This document shows positions 7,622-14,934 of a stretch of 16,726 nt of DNA, one piece after another (the first letter of the stretch is position 1; every line of letters begins with the position of its first letter). The position numbers and the translations under genes are program-made. Source of the stretch: Lentisphaeria bacterium UBA1776 (GTDB lineage Bacteria > Verrucomicrobiota > Lentisphaeria > Victivallales > Victivallaceae); assembly GCA_002314605.1 (NCBI GenBank), contig DCGO01000066.1, positions 1 to 16,726 of the forward strand, in the 5' to 3' direction. The notes beneath the pieces are model-generated. The model was not told the DNA's origin. It saw only the letters and a list, made by a program, of their open reading frames with translations, and made no database searches.

Positions 7622-8451
7622 TATTTACCCTGCAGTTCCATAATGCGGTTCAGCACAAAGGAACAGGCAGGCAAAGAGACTCTGCTGTGGTTGAAAGTTG
7701 GAAACGAATAAAACCAGACATTTTTACAGCCGAAATTGCGGCGCAGACGGGCCACCATCAGCATGTTTTCCTCCACCCGTCCCGGCATGTCCAGTTCGGG
7801 GTCCCCCACCAGAAAATACATGGGGGGAATATTCGCCCGGGCAAGGAAGATGGGGGCATACTCGTCCAGCAGGATCTTCGGTACGGAGGGGTCCCTCTCC
7901 CTCCGCTCGTTCAAAATCTGAAAATGGGTGGTCATCTGGCCGGTGATGGGGAAGTAAGCGGCGAAATCCTCCGGTTTGCAGCCGAAGGTGTTCAGATATT
8001 TTGGCTGCAGCGCCAGCATGGCAGTCAGATAGCCCCCCGCGGAAGCGCCGGTAATATAAACCTTCTCCGGACTGCCGCCATACTCTTTGATATGCTTCTT
8101 TACCCACGCCGCCGAAGCCGCCGCATCGTAGATGTAATCCGGACACCTGGCCCGGGGCCCGGTGCCCCGGTAATTGACCACCGCCACAGCGACCTGCGGA
8201 TGTTTCAGATTTTTCGGGAATTTTGAATTTGCGCTGCCTTTCAGCCCGCCGCCGTGAAACCAGACAATGGTCGGGAATCCCTGTTTCGGATCATCGGGCA
8301 GATAAAGATCCAGCGAACAAAGTTCCTCCAGATACTTCACGTCACCGGTCCGGGGAAATCCCGGTTCGTAAAAACGAAGGTGTTTTTTAAGTTCTCCCGC
8401 ATGGAGCAATGCGGCGAGAAACAGTGCCGTCAAAATCAGACTTTTTTTCAT
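7621..8451 (-). CDS. Secreted alpha/beta hydrolase (esterase/lipase, HSL/BD-FAE-like)
   Basis: Small 276-aa esterase-like hydrolase. Residues 1-18 form a signal peptide (MKK, hydrophobic core, LLHA before a likely cleavage site), so it is exported. HGGG at 66-69 is the oxyanion-hole motif of hormone-sensitive-lipase-type esterases. GASAGG (135-140) carries the nucleophile Ser137. Acidic and basic triad candidates are Asp217 (GDPELD) and His255 (FNHSR). Family members often remove acetyl or other acyl esters from plant cell-wall sugars. The gene overlaps the fusion gene upstream as ATGA and the GH28-like gene downstream as TAATG, indicating translational coupling. It pairs naturally with the GH28-like enzymes as a debranching esterase (inference). 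Confidence 0.88.
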   Translation of the reverse strand: MKKSLILTALFLAALLHAGELKKHLRFYEPGFPRTGDVKYLEELCSLDLYLPDDPKQGFPTIVWFHGGGLKGSANSKFPKNLKHPQVAVAVVNYRGTGPRARCPDYIYDAAASAAWVKKHIKEYGGSPEKVYITGASAGGYLTAMLALQPKYLNTFGCKPEDFAAYFPITGQMTTHFQILNERRERDPSVPKILLDEYAPIFLARANIPPMYFLVGDPELDMPGRVEENMLMVARLRRNFGCKNVWFYSFPTFNHSRVSLPACSFVLNRIMELQGK

Positions 8452-10568
8452 GGCAAAGCCTTTCTTGGAGTTTGTTTCACGGGGTTACAGGAAAAACACT
8501 TCACACCCTTGAGCCACCGCTCGGGGTGACCGGTGATCATCCGGTAATCTTCCAGTTTGAGCCCCTCCACGCAGTGGAAGGCCAATCCGAAGGGAAGCTC
8601 CGTGCCGCCGGGAATCCGAAAAGCGTCCGTCTCCGGCGGGACCCAGTCCTTCCGGGCCGAATAGTCATCCCACGGGAAATCCTTCATGGTCATGGCAAGG
8701 TGCCGGATGGTGAGATTCCGGATGGGATTGCCGGGAAATCCGGCGATGTAGGACCCCACCTTGGTGCGGACAATGGTGTTGTCGATCAGGACATTGTCGA
8801 TATACCCCTTGGGAGGATTCGGGCCGTCCACCCGTCCCTGACGGATCTGAAAGGCCGCCCCAACATCCATGATGTTGTTGCTGAAAATGATGTCCCGGAT
8901 CACAGACCCCTTCTTCACATTTCCCTGGGCGGCAGTGATGGAAAGGATGGAGATCCCGATATTGGAGATCATGATATTGTCCGTGAAGATGCAGTCCCGG
9001 ATGGGGCTGTCCCCTTCCCAACCAAGCCGAATGCCGCAGTGGCGGCTCCCCAGACGGCAGTTCCGGACGGTGATCTTTTCGCAGGCCTTCTCATAGCCAA
9101 GATGATGGAGACTGCTCTTGAGGGCGATGGCATCATCGCCGGCCTTGATGTTGCAGTCGGCAATGGAAATATGACTGCAGCAGTCGATGTCCAGTCCGTC
9201 GGTATTGGGCCCGGCCTGATCGGTGTTGATCCGGACATTCCGGATCAGCCCCCGGTCACAGCCAAGGAGCCACACGGTATAGGTCGGAGGATCGGCCAGT
9301 TCCACATCTTTCAGGATGATGTCGCAGGAGTTCCGGAAATGGATCATGCCCAGGGGGCGCCCGCCGATCCAGCCGTACTGGGGGCCGTGGGGAGAGTCGG
9401 CGGAATATTCCACCCCGGGCTTCTTCTTCCAGAAGGCATAACCATTGCCGTTGATGCGTCCCTGCCCCGTAATGGAGACATTGCAGACACCGTCGCCGCC
9501 GATCAGAAACCATTCGGGATCGGCCTTGTCTTTTACACGGGCGTCCGCAGGGGTCTGCAAACTCACCAGTTCGGTGTTCTGGCTCAAATGAAGTTCCACA
9601 TTGCTCTTCATGAAGATCTGGCGGATCCCGTACCGCCCCGGAGGGACCGTGACCCGGCCGCCGCCGTAGTTGGCGGCAGCGTCGATCTCTTTCTGAAGAG
9701 AAGAAGTGATGTCCTTCAGTTTTTCCGTTTTTTTGAGCTCCGGATCCTTCAGGGCGATGCCGAGTTTACCGCACATGCAGATCACCTCGTCCATCATTGA
9801 CACCGTGCGGGAGAGATCATGAAGACCGTGGCGGACCTCGCGATATGAAAAATCCTTTTTCCCGGCCATTTTTCCGGCCAGATGTCTGGACTCGGAAACC
9901 GGGATGATCGTGTCCCCTTCGCCGTGAAGGAGGATCACCGGCATGGAGAGCTTGTCCGCGTGAAGACAGACACTGTGTTTCTTCAGGAGAGCGGGATCAT
10001 TTTTGTAAGCCTTGCGGATGGCGGAGGCGATCTCTGCGGAAACGGACAGTCGCCCCGGCTGTTCGGACCACCGGACGAAACGCTCCGGATCGGTGGCGGG
10101 GCAGAGCGCCACGACCCCGTCGCAGAGTTCCGGATAACGGACCGCAAAAATGAGGGAGGAGGAGGCTCCCATGGAGCCTCCGGCAAAGATCACCTTTTCC
10201 CACTTGAACTCTTTTTTGGCATAACGCACCAGTCTGGCCAGTTCCGCCGCCGTTTCCGGCTCCATCCAGGAGTTGCTCCGGATATTGGGTGTGAGAAACC
10301 CGATGCGGTTTTTCAGCAGAAATTTTACCCCTTCGGGGTTCCGCTGAAAGAATTGGGTCCCGTCGGAGCCGTGGCCGTGGAGATAGACCATTCCCGCCTT
10401 TTCTCCGGGAAAAACGTATGCCCAGTCCGAACCGTATTCCAGACGTCGGACCCCTGCCGGGAAACCTTTTCCGGCATTGCTTTGTGTTATTTTCATTTCC
10501 TGACCGGCTCCCTTATGACCAAACACTGCCGTGCAAAGCACGAGACCCCATAAAAAAACTTTTCTCAT
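8448..10568 (-). CDS. Secreted fusion: alpha/beta hydrolase (esterase) plus GH28-like beta-helix
   Basis: A 706-aa two-domain enzyme. The N-terminus (about 1-22) looks like a signal peptide. Residues about 45-270 are an alpha/beta hydrolase: HGHG (64-67) as oxyanion hole, GGSMG (130-134) with nucleophile Ser132, Asp219 in HGEGDTIIP, and His247 or His250 in RHGLHD. Residues about 285-690 are a GH28-like beta-helix, starting with the GGGRVTVPPGRY strand (302-313) and showing NTDGLDID (455-462) and GDDAIALKS (477-485). The GHG-type His motif is replaced by SRHCGIRLG (508-516), and no RIK motif is seen. The domains are joined by a short charged helical stretch. The ATG has a GGGGGA site eight nt upstream; the stop overlaps the next gene as ATGA. 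It probably de-esterifies and then cleaves the same glycan outside the cell or in the periplasm (inference). Confidence 0.9.
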   Translation of the reverse strand: MRKVFLWGLVLCTAVFGHKGAGQEMKITQSNAGKGFPAGVRRLEYGSDWAYVFPGEKAGMVYLHGHGSDGTQFFQRNPEGVKFLLKNRIGFLTPNIRSNSWMEPETAAELARLVRYAKKEFKWEKVIFAGGSMGASSSLIFAVRYPELCDGVVALCPATDPERFVRWSEQPGRLSVSAEIASAIRKAYKNDPALLKKHSVCLHADKLSMPVILLHGEGDTIIPVSESRHLAGKMAGKKDFSYREVRHGLHDLSRTVSMMDEVICMCGKLGIALKDPELKKTEKLKDITSSLQKEIDAAANYGGGRVTVPPGRYGIRQIFMKSNVELHLSQNTELVSLQTPADARVKDKADPEWFLIGGDGVCNVSITGQGRINGNGYAFWKKKPGVEYSADSPHGPQYGWIGGRPLGMIHFRNSCDIILKDVELADPPTYTVWLLGCDRGLIRNVRINTDQAGPNTDGLDIDCCSHISIADCNIKAGDDAIALKSSLHHLGYEKACEKITVRNCRLGSRHCGIRLGWEGDSPIRDCIFTDNIMISNIGISILSITAAQGNVKKGSVIRDIIFSNNIMDVGAAFQIRQGRVDGPNPPKGYIDNVLIDNTIVRTKVGSYIAGFPGNPIRNLTIRHLAMTMKDFPWDDYSARKDWVPPETDAFRIPGGTELPFGLAFHCVEGLKLEDYRMITGHPERWLKGVKCFSCNPVKQTPRKALP

Positions 10569-10589
10569 CCTGATCTTCCCCCATCCGGC

Positions 10590-12548
10590 TTACCGGCACT
10601 CGACAAAACCGGCATCCCACGGGCCAAGCGCCGGTATGACGACCGAGACCAGTCCGTTCCGGCGCCGGACCGGCAGTTCCCTCGCCGGTTCTGCCGGAAC
10701 AAGCCATTTCACGGTTTTCATGTTTTCCGGAACACTGCGAAAAATGAGTTCCAGATCCCTCCGGGGAGCGATGGAGCTGTTGACCACAGTCACACTGCGC
10801 AAGGTACTGTCCGGCGCCACCCGGGGGATCAGGGTGACCCGCGCCGGACAGGCGGTCAATACCGGCATCTTTTCACCGGACACCCAGTCGGCGACCCGGT
10901 TCATCAGCGTCATCCGGCGGGAGGATTGACAGGTGACGAAGAAACTGCAGCCGGATATGAAAACCCGGGTCCCGTCGGGCCGGGTGAAAAGCACGGATTC
11001 AACCCCCAGCTTTTTCCCGTCCCGGTCCTCAAAGTGCGTCAGTTCCTGAAAACCGGCGGCCCCGGCGTTTTCGATCCGGCAGGGTCTGGAGCTCCAGCTC
11101 CCGTCAAACGTGGGGAACGGCACATTTTCAAAACCGCTGCACAGGGGATGCTTTGAGAATAAGACACGGAACCCCTCCTCCACCGGAATCAGGCGGACAT
11201 TGCCGATATACCGCCCGAATCCCCGTTTTTCCAGCGCCGCAGCCCCGCCGGCATCCACCAGGAGATTGCCTTTGAGGCCCTGCTCCAGTTCCTCATCGGC
11301 GGAGCGTTCCACGCATTTGGCGGTGACGATGGCGCAGCAGCTTGCCGGGGAAAATCCGGCAAGGGGGGTGCCGATCAGGGGGAATCCCAGTTCTTCGCAT
11401 CCGGGGGCCGTGGAGCCGAACAACCCGGTGCCGCCGGGTTCCGTTCCCTCGTTGAAGCGGATGAATTCCTTGTAGGCCGGGGCCTCCGCCGCAAGGGGGG
11501 CAAAAATATTTTCCCCGTACCACTCCGGCGTTTCGTAACCGGGGTCCATAACCGCATAAGAAAGGCTGTCCATCCCCAGAGCAAGGTAGATTATGGATTC
11601 CAGCCGGTGCCCCCGGGAGGTCTTGCTGCCAAAGGTCCGGGGATAAGACTCGATCTCCGGACACACCTGTCCAAGGACATCGTACCCCGGCTGCTGGACC
11701 TTCTGCATGGAGCATTCGATCCCCTTGTTGATGATGCTGAAGGGATTCATGTCCGAATAGGTCATTCCTCCCGGACGGGAAGCGGAACGATGGCCGGAGA
11801 TCTCCTGCAGGACCTTAAAAACCGTGTTCCGGGTCTTTGCCTGATTGTGCTGAAGTCCCACCCGCGTTTCCGGCGAGACCCGGCGGATGCCTCCGGCAAT
11901 GGCTCGGGCGATGCCTTCCAGGGAACGGACCCCGAACCCGGTCCACCGGGCCCCAAGGGCCGCATCCCGTCCGCAGGCGGAAACCAGTTCCTCCCGGGTA
12001 TAAAGTTTTCCCTCGTCTCTGGCAAAAAGGGCCAGACAATCCCGGCAGTAACAGCCGCCGTAATCCATGGCGGGAGCGTGATTGTTCAAGCGCAGATCGT
12101 CATCGATCCAGACGGAACCGGGGTGCCACTGGGCATAGATTTCTCCAAGGGCCTCCATATATTTCAGAAAACCCGGCTGACGGGGACAGTTGACAAATCT
12201 GCACTGTTCCCCGTTGCGTCCCACATAGCCCCCCCAGGTCTTCCCGGCTGCTCCGGCAAAGGCGGCCATGGCGTCACCGTGGCCGATGGACCAGCCGATC
12301 TGAAGGCTGGGGATCACGCCGATCCTGCGGACATCCGCCGCCGCGGCGGCAAGAACGGCGGAGTGTTTCCGGTGTTCCTCCAAAGTCGGGAATCCGGACT
12401 TCGTACAGAACCACACCTCGTCAAAGCAATCCCGGTTGGCCCGGATGACCGCCAGCGTCCGTTCCCAGATGTCCGGCTGCACCTGCCCGGCAATGAACCG
12501 GATCATCATAAGCGGCCGGGCTGGGTCCGGAAATGTATTCTTTTCCAT
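10590..12548 (-). CDS. Putative glycoside hydrolase, GH42-like three-domain layout, family unresolved
   Basis: 652 aa, family not recognised with confidence. Residues about 10-370 look like a TIM barrel: a barrel-strand end with three Asp (SVWIDDDLRLNNH, Asp149-151), a cysteine cluster CYCRDC (166-171) recalling the Cys-rich segments of GH42 beta-galactosidases, and Glu298/Glu300 in CPEIESYP as possible catalytic acids. Residues about 385-560 look like the glutamine-amidotransferase-like domain of GH42 (LLVDAGGAAALEKRGFG). The C-terminal 90 residues look like a beta-sandwich ending in IPALGPWDAGFV. I chose the ATG at 12548, seven nt after GGGAGG; a GTG at 12626 overlapping the upstream stop (GTGA) is the alternative and would add 26 residues. 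It lies 21 nt before the fusion gene. Sugar-cleaving activity is inferred from layout and context. Confidence 0.72.
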   Translation of the reverse strand: MEKNTFPDPARPLMMIRFIAGQVQPDIWERTLAVIRANRDCFDEVWFCTKSGFPTLEEHRKHSAVLAAAAADVRRIGVIPSLQIGWSIGHGDAMAAFAGAAGKTWGGYVGRNGEQCRFVNCPRQPGFLKYMEALGEIYAQWHPGSVWIDDDLRLNNHAPAMDYGGCYCRDCLALFARDEGKLYTREELVSACGRDAALGARWTGFGVRSLEGIARAIAGGIRRVSPETRVGLQHNQAKTRNTVFKVLQEISGHRSASRPGGMTYSDMNPFSIINKGIECSMQKVQQPGYDVLGQVCPEIESYPRTFGSKTSRGHRLESIIYLALGMDSLSYAVMDPGYETPEWYGENIFAPLAAEAPAYKEFIRFNEGTEPGGTGLFGSTAPGCEELGFPLIGTPLAGFSPASCCAIVTAKCVERSADEELEQGLKGNLLVDAGGAAALEKRGFGRYIGNVRLIPVEEGFRVLFSKHPLCSGFENVPFPTFDGSWSSRPCRIENAGAAGFQELTHFEDRDGKKLGVESVLFTRPDGTRVFISGCSFFVTCQSSRRMTLMNRVADWVSGEKMPVLTACPARVTLIPRVAPDSTLRSVTVVNSSIAPRRDLELIFRSVPENMKTVKWLVPAEPARELPVRRRNGLVSVVIPALGPWDAGFVECR

Positions 12549-12555
12549 CCTGTAT

Positions 12556-12561
12556 CCTCCC
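12556..12561 (-). promoter_or_regulatory. Ribosome binding site deciding the start of the GH42-like gene
   Basis: GGGAGG on the minus strand, seven nt before the ATG at 12548. It is clearly better than anything before the GTG at 12626, so the 26-residue extension is probably not translated. Confidence 0.65.
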
Positions 12562-12622
12562 TGCATGGAAGCGGCCGCCGCACCGATGCAGCGGGCCGCC
12601 GTGAACCCGGAAAAGAGGTTCT

Positions 12623-13843
12623 TCACTCTGTCCGCCCGCTCTTCACCAGTTCAAAGACGAATCCGGGCCGGATAGCCTCCGCAACGGTGAGCCCGGCAAA
12701 CCCGGTGGACTGGACGGCGAAATGGCCGTAATGCTCATGGGCATTGGCCATAACGCCGTTGACCATGGCGTCCAGCGGGCGGCAGAGATACTGCACCCCC
12801 CGGTTGAACCGGTCGCGGATCTCGGCATTGTCCTCAATGTATTTCAGATAGTAGCTGAAGAGATGGGGAATGCCGTTGGACTTCGCCATCTTCCAGCCGG
12901 GACGAATGCCAACCGCCGAGGGGATCACCTCCTCGCCGTTCTCATAAGCATCGTAGAAACTCACATAATTGATGTCGAACCAGTTGAAGTGTTCCGGCCA
13001 GGTGCGGAGAATCCCGTATTTCCCGAAGATCCAGTTTTTGAGAAAGGTCTCGATCTTGCTCCGGATCTCCCCGTTTTTTGAAGCGAAGTGGGTCCAGCAG
13101 AGCCCTTCAAGGGTGTAGAAGATGTGGCCGTAGTCGTCCAGGATCTGATGCCGCAGCCGGGGATAGATGTTGAAAAACACCGGGCGGCCGTCTTCAAAGG
13201 TGTGATCGCAGACGAAACTGGCGAACCCTTCCGCATTGCGGACGTAGCGATCCTCGCCGGTCATGGCCCCGTAAGCCGCCAGTGCGGAACAGACATTGAT
13301 GGCGCAGGAGTAGGTGCCGTTGAGTTTGTGCCCCGCCCAGATGCCGTTGCCGTAGGAGCCGTCGGGCAGAGCCCATACGGGGACCCAGAAGTCCAGCCAT
13401 TTTTTGACGGTATCAAGGTAACGCTTTTTCCTTTCCGGATCGGCGGTGAGCATGGCGGCCTGCACCAGTTCCTGACAGTTGGTGCCGTTGTCGGCCAGAT
13501 TGAGTTTGCCGGTGCGGATCAGAAGTTCCTGCTCCTCCGGCGTCATCTCCTCCGCGGGCTTGCCCCGGAAATTGGAGGAGAGCGCCCCGTTGGGGAGCTG
13601 TTCGGAACAGTACCGGTCCAAATACGGCTCGGCGGCACGGGTGTACTCCGGCTTGTTCAGGAGAGCGCCCCCCAGCGAAAGGGTCCGCAGCGCGTAGAAG
13701 ATCATGTACCACTCGAACGTGTTTTTCCCGCAATAGAGGAATTTCCCCCGTTCCTGCGATTCGTATTCCTGCTCAATGATCCAGCGGCAATAGAGATCCA
13801 GGGTCTCTTCCGGGGTGTTCTGTTCTCCGTAATTGAGTTTCAT
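12623..13843 (-). CDS. Unrecognised protein, probably an alpha/alpha-barrel carbohydrate-active enzyme
   Basis: 406 aa, no confident family. The sequence is rich in Trp, Tyr, His and amphipathic helices repeating about every 50-60 residues (for example around 15-60, 65-80, 125-155, 180-210, 235-270), as in six-hairpin (alpha/alpha)6 barrels used by GH88/GH105 unsaturated uronyl hydrolases, GH127-like enzymes and AGE-type epimerases. Aromatic and polar clusters that could line an active site are ADNGTNCQEL (117-126), YGNGIWAGHKLNGTY (164-178), DDYGHIFYTLEG (236-247) and WPEHFNWFDINY (282-293). There is no signal peptide. The ATG at 13843 forms an ATGA overlap with the M20 gene's stop, with AGGGAGAAGG upstream; a longer frame to 14011 is not supported. 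Context suggests cytoplasmic processing of imported sugars (inference). Confidence 0.75.
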   Translation of the reverse strand: MKLNYGEQNTPEETLDLYCRWIIEQEYESQERGKFLYCGKNTFEWYMIFYALRTLSLGGALLNKPEYTRAAEPYLDRYCSEQLPNGALSSNFRGKPAEEMTPEEQELLIRTGKLNLADNGTNCQELVQAAMLTADPERKKRYLDTVKKWLDFWVPVWALPDGSYGNGIWAGHKLNGTYSCAINVCSALAAYGAMTGEDRYVRNAEGFASFVCDHTFEDGRPVFFNIYPRLRHQILDDYGHIFYTLEGLCWTHFASKNGEIRSKIETFLKNWIFGKYGILRTWPEHFNWFDINYVSFYDAYENGEEVIPSAVGIRPGWKMAKSNGIPHLFSYYLKYIEDNAEIRDRFNRGVQYLCRPLDAMVNGVMANAHEHYGHFAVQSTGFAGLTVAEAIRPGFVFELVKSGRTE

Positions 13844-14934
13844 CAGCCTTCTCCCTGTGTGGCAATGAATTGATAATAGACCTCCGCAAAAAGCGGGATG
13901 GACGCAAGTTCCACATATTCTCCCGGTCCGTGGGCCCCGATGCTCTTCACCCCGGAAATGATGACGGGAAGCCCCAGCGCACAGTAGTGCCGGGCGTCGG
14001 TGGCGCCGCACATGCCGGCAAACCCGATCTCGTGTCCCGCCCGGACCGACTCAAAGCACTTTTTGAAGCGAAGGACCTCCGGGGAAGCCGTGTCCGTGGC
14101 CACCGGTTCACAGGCGTTTTCAGACTGGATCTCGATCTCATCCCCCACGGCGGAGCGGATCTTCTCCAGAATTTCCGGCACGCTGCCGGGAACCGTGTAG
14201 CGGATGTTGAGGCGGATCTTCGCCGTTGCGGGGACCTGATTGACAGCCTGACTCCCTTCCAGGACCGTGCCGTTCAGAGAATCTTTCCAGTCATAGCGGT
14301 CCGCCGGATTCCTCCACGCGGCCCGGAGGGCGAGGTAGGCTCTGGCAAGCTTGTCCACCGGATTCTTTTCCGGGTCCATGAGATACGCCGCATGTCCCCC
14401 CTCGCCGTGAGCGATCAGCGTCACATTTAGGATGCCTTTTTCCCGGCAGGTGATCCTGTCTTCCTCGTAGTGGTCCGAAACCACCACCGCCCGCTCTGCG
14501 CCGTAACCCCGCTGAAGCATGACAGGGACGGTTTTGCCGCCAATTTCCTCATCGCTGTTGAAAACAGCTCCGGCGGAGAACCGCCCTTTGGCCCGGATCA
14601 GCGCCATGACGACCGCCATGGTGTTGCCGAGGCAGTCCCCGGCTCCCCGTCCGTACAGGCGGCCGTTCTCCTCGTATGCGGTGAACTGCTTCCCGTCCGC
14701 CGCCGGGACCACGTCCAGATGGGAACTGAAGAGGACCCGTGGTCTCTTCCCCGGCATGGCGGCGGCAAAAAGGATGTGCCGTCCGGAAATCTCCTCCATG
14801 GCGGTGAAGAGCCCGTATCCATCCAGAACCTCCCTCAGGCGGTCCGCCACGGAATTGCAGGCGGCAACGTCCGCAGAAACCGGCCGCAGGGCGACTAGTT
14901 CCTTCAGAAGTTCAACGTAATTCAGCGTTTCCAT
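13843..14934 (-). CDS. M20 family metallohydrolase (peptidase/deacylase, ArgE/DapE/CPG2-like)
   Basis: 363-aa two-zinc amidohydrolase of peptidase family M20, which hydrolyses amide bonds of dipeptides or N-acylated amino acids. All expected landmarks are visible: HLD at 72-74 (metal His72, Asp74), Asp100 in GRGAGDCLG (bridging ligand; Cys follows instead of the common second Asp), Glu129-Glu130 (general base and ligand), Asp154 in VVSDH, the lid-domain His181 in GEGGHAA, CGATDAR (309-315), and the final ligand His335 in GAHGPGEYV. No signal peptide, so cytoplasmic. I chose the ATG at 14934, which overlaps the DUF4838 gene by 13 nt; a longer frame to 15051 lacks support. Inside a glycan operon it may remove an N-acyl or amino-acid group from a substrate component (inference); amino-acid salvage is the alternative. 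Confidence 0.9.
   Translation of the reverse strand: METLNYVELLKELVALRPVSADVAACNSVADRLREVLDGYGLFTAMEEISGRHILFAAAMPGKRPRVLFSSHLDVVPAADGKQFTAYEENGRLYGRGAGDCLGNTMAVVMALIRAKGRFSAGAVFNSDEEIGGKTVPVMLQRGYGAERAVVVSDHYEEDRITCREKGILNVTLIAHGEGGHAAYLMDPEKNPVDKLARAYLALRAAWRNPADRYDWKDSLNGTVLEGSQAVNQVPATAKIRLNIRYTVPGSVPEILEKIRSAVGDEIEIQSENACEPVATDTASPEVLRFKKCFESVRAGHEIGFAGMCGATDARHYCALGLPVIISGVKSIGAHGPGEYVELASIPLFAEVYYQFIATQGEG

Noticed and set aside
5912..7711. Plus-strand open frame of 599 codons across the ceramidase-like and GH28-like genes
   Set aside because: It spans two well-supported minus-strand genes and their gap, has no family motif, and shows the composition typical of an antisense shadow in high-GC DNA.
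13844..14011. N-terminal extension of the helical-barrel protein to 14011
   Set aside because: The added 56 residues are Arg/Cys/His-rich, overlap the M20 gene, and look like a frame shadow. The ATG at 13843 has a good ribosome binding site and an ATGA overlap.
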